Source: Sarocladium kiliense
Lineage: Eukaryota; Ascomycota; Sordariomycetes; Hypocreales; Sarocladiaceae
Direction of reading: 5' to 3'
DNA: 64,000 nt
NCBI GenBank assembly: GCA_030734395.1
Contig: JAUZTG010000034.1
Coordinates: 620,001 to 684,000, forward strand
A program made the position numbers and the translations under genes. This document shows, piece by piece, positions 22,545 through 34,273 of the stretch. How positions within the stretch are numbered: the stretch's first letter is position 1; each line of letters opens with the position of its first letter. Below the pieces are notes generated by a model. That model saw only the letters and a program-made list of their open reading frames with translations, ran no database searches and was not told the DNA's origin.

Positions 22545-23843
22545 ATGTCGCCTCTCTTCCCTCGGAGCGAAACCCTACAGGGGGCGTTCTACAGCCCTAT
22601 GGCCAAGATGGATAAGCCGTCGCCGTATCTGGCCCGGACCGAGCTGTACAGTGCCTGGTCGGTTGTTGATGATGCCAAGGACAAGGCAAAGAAGATTGGA
22701 AACGAGGCGACAAAGGAATTCGAGAAGGCTAGTTCCAAGGCGCAGGCTAAGACGGGCAAGATTGAGCTGTTCTCTGGCGAGTACTATGCTGCTTGTACCT
22801 TTGGCGGACTGCTGGCCTGTGTAAGTCATTCACCAACTTCGAAAATTCTATACCTGGCTTGTCTAGCAAAGTCCTTGGTTCATGAATTATACTCGGCGTG
22901 CTGATTCTCAACTATAGGGCCTTACTCACACCCTGGTCACTCCCCTCGACCTCGTCAAAACCCGCCGCCAAGTCGACTCCAAGCTCTACACCTCCAACTT
23001 CCAAGCCTGGGGCAAGATCTTCCGCGGCGAAGGAATTCGAGGTATCTTCACCGGCTGGTCCCCCACACTTTTCGGCTACTCTGCCCAAGGTGCCTTCAAG
23101 TACGGCTGGTATGAGTACTTCAAGAAGACGTACTCCGACCTCGCAGGCCCGGAGAACGCAGTCAAGTACAAGACTGGTATCTACCTCGCTGGATCAGCGA
23201 GTGCTGAATTCCTAGCGGATATTGCGCTGTGTCCGTTTGAGGCTGTGAAGGTGAGGATGCAGGGTGGGATGCCGAACCCCTACACCGGGACTCTGAACGG
23301 AATCAACACCATCGTCGCCAAAGAAGGCGTCGCAGGTCTTTACAAGGGAATAATTCCGCTATGGAGCAGACAGATACCCTACACCATGGTCAAGTTCGCT
23401 TCATTTGAAACAATTGTTGAGATGATCTACGATCGTCTGCCCGGCCAGAAGAGCGACTACGGCAAGGCGGCGCAAACCGGCGTGGCGTTCGGCGGTGGTT
23501 ACCTCGCGGGTATTTTCTGTGCTATCGTCTCCCACCCTGCAGACGTCATGGTCAGCAAGCTGAATTCCGCGCGGGCGCCGGGCGAGGCGTTTGGTGGTGC
23601 ATTGAGTCGTATCTATAAGGAGATCGGGTTCGGAGGACTCTGGAACGGGTTGCCGGTCAGGATTGTGATGATTGGCACGTTGACAGGTCTTCAGTGGATG
23701 ATCTATGTAAGTCTTGTCCCTCCTCCCAGGTGGAAATTTGTTTCGTTGAGATGAGTGGCTGACATGTTTTATAGGATTACTTCAAGCTGTTCATGGGTCT
23801 ACCCACGACTGGCGGTGGCCCTCCGCCAGCCGAGAAGAAGTAA
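22545..23843 (+). CDS. Mitochondrial phosphate carrier
   Basis: Exons 22545-22820, 22918-23706 and 23775-23843 give about 377 residues. Three mitochondrial-carrier repeats are visible, with signatures PLDLVKTRRQ, PFEAVKVRMQ and the divergent third PADVMVSKLN. This last form is typical of the phosphate carrier and not of other carriers. The segment VDSKLYTSNFQAW after the first signature also fits. It imports phosphate with protons through the inner membrane for ATP synthesis. The N-terminal 75 residues are a Lys/Ala-rich extension ahead of the first helix. The last exon encodes only DYFKLFMGLP and a Pro/Gly tail. Introns have GTAAGT donors. Confidence 0.95.
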
Positions 23844-26800
23844 GAGCCGCGATACCATGAACTTATCCATAGTTTTTATACGAAGAGAAAGTGTACTCGA
23901 AAGGAACAATTGTAGATTGAAGAAGAGAGCCTTACAGTTTCGGACTCTGTGGCGGCGTGAGGTCGCGCTGGTGTAAACTGGAAGACACTGCACTCACAAT
24001 CATATGCCTGCTTTTACATCCAATATCGTCCTCCCAAAAGCGAGTTGTGATACTAATTACGTGGTATTGGGACAGCCTGTGTCGGTGAACGACCCCCCCT
24101 TTGCTTTGCTGCAGCCCTATCCAAATGGGCGCACTGCCCCCATCTACGTAGTCTTTTCCAGCTCAAATCCATTCATTCACGATTGAGTGCGCAATGTGAG
24201 GGCACTAACGTGAGCACGAACGTTAACTTGGACTGCTTCGTGTATCAGGACTGTGCGTTTCGCCTCACCCAAAAGGCTCCTTCATCAGATCTTTCGTTCA
24301 TCTCTGGTAGCGGTACTGCGTGGCATATGCTTCATATTGAAAGTGCCTGAGTCCCTTGCTCCTAAAAGCGTGTTCGAATAGTATTTCCACTTACTCGTTA
24401 CCGACTGGAACCACGCATCAACTTTCATGATCCATTCCTCAAGAACATCTTCGACATCCCACTCATCATCAGAGATGTAGTTCTCTGATATGAGAGAACC
24501 AGCTGGTGAAGTTTTGTAGCCATCACCTTTCATTACTCGTTCCGCAAGGAGGACTTCGACATCCCACTCATCCCACTCATCATCAGCGGTCTTGCTTAGA
24601 CTCGGCTATGGTTATGATGTTAATTGTTTTGAGGAGCGCAGCTTCCAAGAACTTGCAGGCACTCTGACTCAAGTGGCTATCCGATGCAAATGCGTCGTTC
24701 AGGGCAGAGATTGTCGTTCTATAAGATCTTAAAGACTTGCTCTAATAATATTCTACTCACTATTTTATTTATTATTCTACTTATTATTCTACTTACATTT
24801 CTTAAGGGCATGCTTTAATAATATCTTATTTATTATTTTATCTCTTATTCTACTTACTATTCTACTTACTATTCTACTCCTATTCCACTCATATTCTTAT
24901 CCACTATTATATTGGCTATTCTACTCATGGTAAGCCACTTTCAAATGATTCCATGTCATCACACCTTCGGTGGGCTGACTACAACATGCAATGTTTGGCA
25001 TGGCCCCAGGTTAGGGGTTGTCACCGGCACGTCGGGCTTTGTCAACTGGGCGGGCTACGACACAGTCCGCCCTAAGAGCATTGGCAACAGAGTGTCGCAC
25101 CTCAGGCGGGGGAAGCGGAGAACCACTGACAACCTATCCCCAACGGCCTCACCACCCTCAGGCCTACCAGCTGTACAAAGACGGGAGGCTTGCACCAAAC
25201 GTCGCACGCCGAGACGCTATGACCGGCAAGATTGGTCCGAGCCAAGAACAGCCCGTCCATGACGGTGGACAAGACCACCGTCTGTGATGGTGGTGGGCGA
25301 GCTGCTACGAAAAGCTTCGACAGCGAACTGGAGGCAGAACGGTGTGCAAGTCCGCAAGTCGTTACTTGCCAGTACAAAGCGCCAGACTTGGCCATCCTTG
25401 CCCTCCCCCCTTCGCCAGCAACAACTACCTTTCCCACGACGGCTGACAAACGGCGCCTATGCGTGTGTCCTTCTTGTCCCCCACCTCCCATGTCGGGAAC
25501 GGTCCGACTTGGAATGGGATGAGCAAAATGCAGGGCGATAATAGGGTACCGGGCCCGTGGTTGGTGGAGAGGTTGACAGACAGCCTGGGCTTGAGGTTGC
25601 AACACATCTCTAGCTGGAAACAAGTAGCGCCCTCACCCACGCTGGGGATGAAGCTAGCGAGCAGAGCGGAGCGAAGCAACCCCACAGAACCGTTGTCTCG
25701 ACGAGGGGTACGTACCTTAGCCAGCGAAGAGCGCGACTGTATCGAGGCGGCATGTCGGTGTCAGCTCTTCCCGCGTGGGTGGTCTGGGCTGCTGCTACGT
25801 TGTAAAATGATGCGGGGGAGTAACGAGTCGCGCTTGCGTAGTTCCAGTCGGGGTCGAGTAGACGCGGATCTCGCACTCAGTGGCGAAGGGGCTTAAGCAA
25901 AGAGCAATAAATCCAACCATTGGGTGACTGGGATTGTCCCGACCAACACCCCAATCTAGATGTGTCCCAAGGAAGTCCGCTCCGCCCGTTCCTTGCCCTA
26001 CTGCTGATGGCGGACAGCCAAGGCGCCGTGGTGTGTACTCCGTACGGCTGGCAACGAAAAGATCCGCCAAGGCAGATGCATTTCTAGGCGCTCCTGCCCT
26101 GGTCTGGGCTGGCCTGGCCCGGCAAGGAGGTGTTTTCGAGCGAGTCGAATGCCTGGAGCGAAGGGATGTGGCTGGAGTTCTGGCGCACACATGGCGCCGG
26201 ATAAAGACTGTGGGGGGAACAAGCGAGGGGCCTGGAGAGGGGCCTTGAGGTGGTCGAGGTGGATTGATGAGAACGGGACCGAACGGTCACTTCTGTCGAT
26301 CTGGCGGTCAGTAATGCGGATCTTCCTCCTATTTCGTCCTTGAGTGAGTGCAAGGGGATCGAACTCAGCTTGCATCAGTTCAGTGATGATCACCGACAAT
26401 GTCGACGGTCCATGAGGTTGGCCCTGAGGTTGGCAAAGAAGGCAGTCGTCAGCCACACAAGCACCTGCGCAGGGACCAACGAATCTACTATAGCCCAACA
26501 AAGCGGAAGAGTCGAATGCACATCATCGACAAGCCACGACCAGTGGCAGGCGTGCTCGACTGGCGCGGCACAAGAGATCCAATAGGCGAGAGAGGTTCGA
26601 GGAGGAAGAGGGGAGTCGCGTGATGTGGTGACAGTTTGAGAGCCGCCACTGCCATGCAGCGAGATGGTTGTGGATGGTTGGCAATCCCTGTTAGCTCTGC
26701 TGGTCATTGATCGTCATGGAATGATATTCTTCTTATTGTCTGCATCATCAATCAATGTGTGTTACAGCATCATCTCAGGTCTTCACTTCAGTATGCGCGT

Positions 26801-28066
26801 CTCTGTCTCCCCCACGATCCGGTCAGTGTATGCAGGGGACCTCCTGTGGCCACAGCCTCTGGTTCGTGTGGCCATGCATGCAAGGTTCGAGGACCGCTAG
26901 CCCGTTGCTGGAAGCGTTCTGGATGGGGTCGCTTGCATGGGAGTGCAGATATGGTTCTGAGCTAAGCTGGCGAACAGTTTTGGTGCGGCTGGTGGTCCGT
27001 GGTAGAGTTGCAATTTACCCCAGAAGGATGAGCCAAACCCCTCAACCCCAGCTGAAAGGGTCCAATGGCTACTGCTGCTGTGCTGCTGTGTCTGTTGTCT
27101 CCTCAACTCAGTGGTCGTTGTTGCTCATGTGGAGGATGAAGCTGGGGCAAAGCATCAGCCAAATGAATGAAGCTATGTCTGGACTCCGAGGTGGCCTGTC
27201 CCAGTCTACTCGCTCTATCTCCCGTAGTGCCATGTCCAGCAGCGTTCCCCCACTGAAATCCACGCGGTCTCGGGCCCACCTGCACCAATCGCCCCCAAAT
27301 CGATAGTGAGTGCCCGCTGCTCCCCGGCTGGCTGTTCCCTGTAGAGCCTGCGCCAACCACTAAGGAGCCGTAGCCTGCCAGTGCCTGCCACGAACGACCT
27401 GCCACCTGCCTCGGGCTGTCCTGCCTGTCTGCCTGCCTCAGCCTGTCCTGCCCTGCCCTGGGGGAGGCCCTGGTCCAGCCAATCCAGCCCAGGCTGTCAC
27501 TTCCACCAACCTGGACCAACCACCGCTGTTGGCTGCCACCACCCATCGCTGCACCACCTTGTCCTCTACACTTCCCTCTCGCTTCCTCGCTGCTGCTACT
27601 CCTCCACCAACCCGACCCAATCCTCTTTTCTCTTCTTGCTTCCTACTTACTCCCCGACGCCCGGCATCCTCTCGCCTGCCCGAGCACGACGACAATTCCG
27701 CAAGTCAACTCAAATCGCCATCGGCTCGCAGCTTCCGACTCTTATCTGCACTGTGTTCTTCCCTCCCCACAGTGCTGCAGTCCTGTGGCCCAGCAGTGAC
27801 GACGCCACTGTCTTTTGCGCGACCGTATCATCCCAAGTCCTCGACATCGCAAACCTCCTTGCTCCCACCACAGCCTTGCCAAATCGTCGCCGGCTGTTTG
27901 ATCAGTCTGTACAGGGCCCCTCGCCCCCGGTCGGCGATATTCCGACTCAAATCGCCTGATCTCGCATCACCTAGGCCCTGCCCGCCTCGTTGCTTCGAGT
28001 CCCCTCACCTACCCCAACTTCCCCGGATCTTGTCTCGTCACCACAGCCACCTCCAACACCACCACC
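23844..28066. other. 4.2-kb gene-poor stretch
   Basis: Many overlapping open frames occur on both strands (for example 25102-25623, 25998-26501, 26755-27306), but none shows a domain, consistent codon use or splice continuity. It includes an AT-rich repeat block (24725-24925, listed separately) and a duplicated CGACATCCCACTCATC segment at about 24450 and 24560. The last 700 bp is very C/T-rich and is probably the long leader and promoter of the deubiquitinase gene. Confidence 0.4.
24725..24925. repeat. AT-rich minisatellite, inverted relative to 12550
   Basis: Repeated TATTCTACTTAC-type units run across about 200 bp, with a larger internal duplication: a segment starting TTGCTCTAATAAT recurs as ATGCTTTAATAAT. 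The unit is the reverse complement of the repeats at 12550-12670 and 17310-17365. Confidence 0.75.
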
Positions 28067-30564
28067 ATGGCTGGCTTCCTGAGCAAGATCAAGAGCGCAA
28101 GCACGGTACGCCTTTCACCTTGGATCCCTGCCTCATTGAGATTCGCTTTGGCTCCGTTCAGAGACCCCAAGGCCCCTACTCCACGCTCGCTTGCGCCAAG
28201 CATCTCCGACCACTTGCTGACAAAATGCCTCCCATAGCCTTCTGCTGGTCCAACAGCCAAAGATGCAGCCGCGAAGAAGAATCTGGCAGAGCCAGCGCCG
28301 GAAGCGACTCCTTTAGAAAAGATGCTCCAGAATGCAGGGCCATTGCGAGAAGATGGTAGCGACCGATTCTTCGGCTTTGAAAACGTACGTCATGCCCATC
28401 CTCGTCCTTCATCAACGGGCTGTGTGCTAACTCCGATGTCTAGTTTGGCAATACCTGGTACGCAAATATGCTCTTTTGCCTCAGACCTGACATCTGAAGA
28501 CCGAATGGACTGTCCGCTGACAAATTCCGCAGTTACTGCAACTCGATTGTGCAAGCCCTCTTCTATTCAGATGTCTTTCGAGATCATGTCATCTCTTATC
28601 CAACCCTCTCTCCGGCCGATACACCGAACGGCACCAGACCAAAAGTCAATGTGACCATCCGGCCGCCCGTGGCTAACAACACCAACAATAATCAGCCACA
28701 ACAAACCGACAAGAACGGCAAGACCAAGGGTCTGACGAATTCTCAAGTTCTCAAACAACGGCAGGCTATCAACAGCGGCCAACTAGGCCCCAATGGACAG
28801 CCAATTCGTCCCGAGGATAAGCCTGATACACCCGAGTACAAGAAGAAGCAGGCCATGCTCAAGGGTCCTATTTTGGAGCTTGCGAGCGAAAATTCGTTAC
28901 CATATGGTATGGAAGAGTGTACTTTCACGGGTCTGAAAGACATCTTTCTCGCCCTGATAGAGAGCCAGACGCGCATCGGAGTTCTGAGCCCACAGCGTTT
29001 CCTAGAAATTTTCAAGCGCGACAACGAATTGTTCCGCACATCTATGCATCAAGATGCACACGAATTTTACGGTCTCGTCCTGAACGACGTTATCAACAAC
29101 GTTGAGGCCAATGCCAGGAAAATCCAGGAACAAGAGAACGCGAAGAGGGATGCATCACTCGTTCAGTCTGTGGAGAATGCGATAGGATCGACCATCATGA
29201 ACAATATGAACGGCTATCGATCCCCTGGCACTGGTTGGGTACACGACATCTTCGAGGGCCTATTGACCTCAGAAACCAAGTGTCTGACATGTGAGACTGC
29301 ATCACAAAGAGATGAGACGTTCCTCGACTTGTCAATCGACTTGGAGGAGCATTCATCTGTAACATCTTGCTTACGCAAATTCTCTGCTGAGGAGATGCTT
29401 TGCGAACGGAACAAATTCCACTGCGATCACTGTGGTGGTCTGCAGGAGGCTGAAAAGCGTATGAAAGTTAAGAAGTTGCCGAAGATCCTGACCCTTCACC
29501 TTAAGCGCTTCAAGTATACAGAGGATTACAGTCGTCTTCAGAAGCTGTTTCACCGGGTAGTGTACCCATACCATCTCCGCATGTTCAACACTGCGGACGA
29601 GGCCGAAGACCCGGATAGGCTCTACGAGCTTTACGCGGTTGTAGTGCACATTGGTGGTAACGCCTATCACGGACACTATGTCTCTATCATTAAGACCAAG
29701 GACCGAGGTTGGGTCCTCTTCGATGACGAGATGGTCGAGCCCGTGGATAAACACTTTGTGCGCAACTTCTTCGGTGACAAGCCGGGTATGGCAACAGCCT
29801 ACGTTCTATTTTATCAGGAGACGACATTCGAGAAGGTGCGGGCGGAACAGGAGGCAGAGGGCATGGAAGAAGTCATGCTTGCAAATCAGGCAGCCAACAT
29901 GGCTCAAGAAGATGGCGAAAAGAACGACACGGCACCTTTGAGACGGCAAGCGACGCAGCCCATCAGCCCAATGCAAGATCATGACACGTTGAGCAACCTC
30001 GCCCACGCCCGAACTGCGCCCGAGATACCATCTCCTGGCCCGATTTCCGTCCCTGCAGCAGCTGCAGCACCAGCAGTCCCGCCAGCACCAGTCAAGGAGC
30101 TAACGAAAGAAGAAAAGAAGCGCGAGAAGAAGGAACGCGAAGCAGCGGAGAAGGCTGAGAAGGAAGCCGAGAAGGAACGCGCCAAGCAAGCGAAGCAGGA
30201 GTACAAGGCGCGCCGAGAAGCTCAGATGAAGGTCTTTGAAGAGCAAAGGAAAGAGCGCGAACAAGCGGCAAAGAGAGAGCGTGAAGAGCTTGCCAAGGTC
30301 CTCGAGGAAAGCAAGAAGACTGCGGCCAAGGAGGAGACATCTAGGAAGGATGAAGGTGGTGACACCGGCGGCCTTGATCGTGCAAAACGTGGCAGCAAGT
30401 CCATGACCAAGAAGGGCTTCGGCTTGTTCAGCAAAGACAGAAGCGCAAGCGGATCGGTTACAAACGGTGAGAATGGAGACGCTACACCTGATACGAAGGA
30501 GAAGCTCAAGGGCCGGTTGAGCATGAGCCTTGGACGGAAGAAGAGCACCAACATCTTGTCATGA
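28067..30564 (+). CDS. creB: CreB-type ubiquitin carboxyl-terminal hydrolase
   Basis: Exons 28067-28105, 28238-28384, 28444-28457 and 28533-30564 give about 743 residues. The third exon is only 14 nt and encodes FGNT plus two bases of the catalytic cysteine codon, which is completed in exon four (Cys67, within FGNTCYCNS). The His box is [10 protein letters not shown] (His448), followed by FDDEMVEPV. The zinc-binding CLTC and CDHCGG pairs and [20 protein letters not shown] match Aspergillus CreB and the USP12/46 group. CreB acts with a WD40 partner (CreC) in carbon catabolite control. The C-terminus has a long Lys/Glu/Arg coiled coil (about 588-690) and a basic tail. Confidence 0.95.
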
Positions 30565-31475
30565 TGACGAGCGTTGCTACCAAGCGAATATCCTCGATGA
30601 TGTCGCCAATGACTGCTTTTCATATCGGCGCATGTACTGGGGGGTGCGGCCAATTGCGTGAATCATTTCTCCATTGGAGATCCCTGGAAACTATTCATGT
30701 TTCCTGTTGCTTTGTTCGATTTTGAAGCTCGGATTATAATGTTTGGGACCAGCGTTGCATAATCCCTGGCATCATTGGGCAGCGGGAATCAAAAATTAAC
30801 AAACATCTTGTCTCTGCTCATGTTTGATATCCTCACCTTGCGCTTTGGTGAAGGAGCCAAAAGTCAGCTGATGAATGGGTGGCGTGGGGGAGTTGATGTT
30901 TTCAGCATCTCTGTCTTATGAAATCATTCTTCTCGTTTTTAAATTCTTGGGGTCCAGGTCTGCGTGTTGATCTCTGCTACTGTAGCAGACACGCTGCTGT
31001 TGTGGGAGGGGTAATGAATGAAGATCTGTTTGTTCGTTCGATTCTGTCGATTCTGGCTTGCCGTTTCAATAGAAAATTGATCGCCCTTTCCTACCTTCAG
31101 TTGAGTACAGTGTCAGTGCATGTATGTTGAGCTGTTCCAGAGATGGTGTGGCTTCAAGGTGGCAGGCCGGCTGCCTTGCGTGAGACATGCCACGGGAGTG
31201 TAAATTGGAGCCGCATCCAGTGACCCTGGTGAGGTCGTGTAGTATTCGAACATTCATCACACAGCAGCGTACGCAAAGGCGTACAAGGAACACGCTTCTT
31301 TGAAGTAAATGAGTTCATTCATGTCGTCCGGACGCCTCAACTCCTGGGTCAGCACTCTGCCTTGATGCTGAATGCCCAATGTCCAGAAATCTATACGCAT
31401 TTTGTTTCGTGGCCTGCTGCTCCTGCATCCAGGCCGCATGTTCTTCCTAAGCCCGTTCGTACCATGACATCCACC
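30565..31475. other. Intergenic between convergent genes
   Basis: About 0.9 kb between the stop codons of the deubiquitinase and YOS1. It presumably holds both 3' UTRs. Short open frames carry no recognisable domain. Confidence 0.35.
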
Positions 31476-31988
31476 TCATCCTAGCACCAGCTCGTACAAA
31501 ATGATGACCGAGTTGACGAATATCAGGGGCACTGCATCACATGTTAGCCAATTTTGAGTCCTCTCTGCGATCCCATAGTCATTCCCAAGACTATAGTCCC
31601 ATCGAACAAGGTCGTTGCTGAGGGAATGTAGGGAGCTTCGTACTTCGCATTATAGTCCGTACACTGGCGATCAGGTTGATGATCTTGGCTTTGATACTCG
31701 CATCGGGGCCGGCGCCGAAGGCAGGGTCGTAGGAGGCGGGGGAGAGGTTGACTGTCGTGCGCGCGCGCGCGTTAGTAAATTAAACCCTTCCGTAAAGCAG
31801 CACGTATTCCTATGTGCGTCACAAGGGGTGGAAACACATACTGCGCGCGAGGAAGCGATCTTCCGAAAGGACAGCGACGGAGTTGATGAGGAGGACGGCA
31901 ACTACCAAAGTCAGTCAGTCAGTCCTTCTACTGGGTGCAGAGCGGCAGGAAGGTTCTTACTGTAGAGAAAGCTTCCGAAGAACAACAT
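31476..31988 (-). CDS. YOS1: Yos1-like ER-Golgi transport protein (IER3IP1 family)
   Basis: Four small exons, 31988-31961, 31901-31842, 31751-31644 and 31531-31476, assemble an 83-residue protein. All junctions are GT..AG and keep frame. The product reads MLFFGSFLYS, then INSVAVLSEDRFLARI, a middle part with YDPAFGAGPDASIKAKIINL, and the closing hydrophobic PLIFVNSVIILYELVLG. Length and all conserved blocks match Yos1/IER3IP1, a two-membrane-segment subunit of the Yip1-Yif1 complex needed for COPII vesicle formation. Intron two holds a (GC)n tract. The gene is easily missed because no single exon exceeds 36 codons. It is divergent from ALG12, with 453 bp between. Confidence 0.93.
31757..31772. 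repeat. Alternating (GC)n tract in YOS1 intron 2
   Basis: Sixteen alternating purine-pyrimidine bases (GTGCGCGCGCGCGCGT) lie just upstream of the intron acceptor on the minus strand. Such tracts can adopt Z-DNA; function is not implied. Confidence 0.6.
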
Positions 31989-32441
31989 CTTGTCGGCTGG
32001 GGGAGCAGAGGAGCCCACGTTGTGTTTGAGGAGGGAAAGTTGGGCTGTGAAGATCGAATCGTGTCGTTGCGAGGGGCCAGCTTGTCAGGATAGCTTGGTG
32101 GGTGGTGCGCACACGCGCGCGCATAAGCCTCGTGTGGCGTCGGTGTGGCGGTGCGGGGCGTACCTGGCTTAGGAGCTTCCCTTGGAGCTTCAACCTCACC
32201 TCGTCTCGCCTCACTCACACTGTCGCTCCTTTACTGCTGGTGTTCATTTCATTCAGCGCTGGGTTTTTAATTCACCCCGGGCGAGGCGGATCGTTGGTCT
32301 TGATCCTGCAGACTTCGTTTCTTTCTTGCGTTGCTATTGAGTAGCACTCCCCCTACACTGGCCAGCTCACTCTCATCATCTCACCCCTGAGCTCAACGCG
32401 CCTCACGTATTCCACAGTTGAACCTCATCTCAACATTCACC
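31989..32441. promoter_or_regulatory. Shared YOS1/ALG12 divergent promoter
   Basis: 453 bp between start codons. At 32106-32124 it contains a 19-bp alternating purine-pyrimidine run (TGCGCACACGCGCGCGCAT), a second Z-DNA-prone tract. The ALG12 side is C/T-rich. Both genes serve the endoplasmic reticulum, so co-regulation is plausible. Confidence 0.4.
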
Positions 32442-34233
32442 ATGAAGCCACTTGGTAGGCCCTTATGTCCTCCAACCATCCTCAAAACTCCAGCTAACCA
32501 CCACCCAGACCTCGCCCTCAACTCCCTCCTCTTCCTCGTTCCCCTCCTCCATCTCCTCCTCTCCCCTTCCACCAAAGTCGAGGAATCCTTCAACCTCCAA
32601 GCAACCCATGATCTCCTCACCTACGGCACGCCCACATCCAACATCTCCTCCCGCCTATCATCTACCTACGACCACTTCACCTTCCCTGGCGCTGTGCCCC
32701 GGACCTTCCTAGGTGCTGTTATTCTTGCTGGTTTGAGTCAGCCGATCGTGGCGTTGGTTGGGTTTGAGAATGCGCAGGTTGTTGTTAGGGGTGTTTTGGG
32801 GCTTGCAAATGTGCTGGCTTTGCTGGTGTTTAGGAGGAGGCTGGGAAGGGCGTTTGGGGAGGGTGTTGGGCGGTGGTGGCTGGTTATGCTGGTTTCGCAG
32901 TTCCACGTTGTCTACTATCTGACCAGGACGTTGCCCAACATGCTTGCCTTCAGCCTGAGTGAGTACCACCCTTTCACCACTGACAATCTATATTCGACAG
33001 TATCCAACTAACAAATCTCCAGCAACACTTGCCTCAGCCTTGACCCTGCCCTCCTCCAACGGCCTCACCCCTTTCTCCTCGCAAAAGCAATCCCTCGCCC
33101 TCCTCACCCTTGCCGCCGTCATCTTCCGCGCCGAGCTCGCCATCCTCCTCTTCACCACCGTCCTCACTCTCCAATTCATCTACCCTCCTCGTCCATCGCC
33201 TCTCCCCTTCCGGATTCTCATTCCAACCTTTATCGGGTGCTTCCTGACCGCCCTCGTCCTCTCGGTCCCCATCGACTCTTACCTCTGGCAGCGTCCTCTC
33301 TGGCCTGAGCTCTCTGGATTCCTCTTCAACGTCATCCAAGGCTCATCTTCGGAATGGGGTGTCTCGCCGTGGCATTATTACTTCACCTCCGCTCTCCCCC
33401 GTCTTCTCCTCAACCCCCTCGCCATCCCCTTAGTAATCTACGCGCTCCTCACTCCCGGAACATCCTCTCAAGCCCGCCTCCTCTTTACACCATCCTTCCT
33501 CTTCCTCGTCATCTACTCCCTCCAACCCCATAAAGAAGCGCGCTTCATCTTCTACGTCGTGCCACCGTTTACCGCCATCGCAGCCCTCAGCGCAAACTAC
33601 ATCTCCACCCGAGCATCCAAATCTCTCCTCTCGACACTCCTCAAACGCGCGATCGCAATCTCAATCTTCATCTCCGGGGCAGCTAGCACCGCCATGCTCC
33701 TCTTCTCATCCCTCAACTATCCCGGCGGCGACGCCCTCAGTGAACTCTACAACCTCGCAGCTCATGAATCAGGTGTTGTGCGTGTCCACGCCGATGTCTT
33801 GACTTGCATGACAGGCCTCACCCTCTTCGGCCAGAACCCCCACGGTCTGCCCCTGGCTCTTCTCGATCCCTCAGACATCGAACACGCACAAGCTCAAATC
33901 CCCAATCCACCCCCAATCTTCCTCTTCGACAAGACGGAAGAAAGCGTCCGCCTCACCTGGCCTCGCTTCTGGCGCGAGTTTGACTACATCCTCATGGAAG
34001 ACCCATCCAAGGCTCTGGGGAGCTGGGAGACGTTGGGTGTTGTCCATGGCTTTGCTGGGTTGGAGATGTTGGAGCCTGGGCAGAAGCCACCAGTTCAGGA
34101 GGGTAGAGTCCTTGGGATTGGAAGTTTGGTGCATGCTGTTAGGGATTTAGTTCGTAAGTCTACGGGTGGATGGTGGGTTGGTCCGAGGATGGCGCCTAGG
34201 ATTCGCATTATGAAGCGGGTGAAAGGGACCTGA
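32442..34233 (+). CDS. ALG12: ALG12 alpha-1,6-mannosyltransferase
   Basis: Exons 32442-32454, 32509-32958 and 33023-34233 give about 557 residues. The N-terminal loop KVEESFNLQATHDLLTYG, the phrase YDHFTFPGAVPRTF and the later HKEARFIFYVVP are signatures of the ALG12 branch of GT22 mannosyltransferases. The enzyme sits in the ER membrane and adds the eighth mannose, in alpha-1,6 linkage, to the dolichol-linked N-glycan precursor. About ten hydrophobic segments are visible. The first intron follows only four codons; it is 54 bp, a multiple of three without a stop, so an unspliced reading also stays open. Confidence 0.93.
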
Positions 34234-34273
34234 AGTCCAAGTATAGTAATCCTTGTAGAATAAGCGAATACAA

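Noticed and set aside
26860..26910. GGTTCGAGGACC segment resembling a tRNA T-arm
   Set aside because: No matching A-box, acceptor stem or anticodon arm could be folded around it; the same was true for other GGTTCGA occurrences.
27381..28359. Two long plus-strand frames (192 and 276 codons) before and across the start of the CreB gene
   Set aside because: Pro/Ser/Cys-rich readings of a C/T-rich leader; the second one overlaps CreB exons in the wrong frame.
33034..33339. Glu/Gly-rich minus-strand frame inside ALG12
   Set aside because: Antisense shadow of a Ser/Leu/Pro-rich coding exon.
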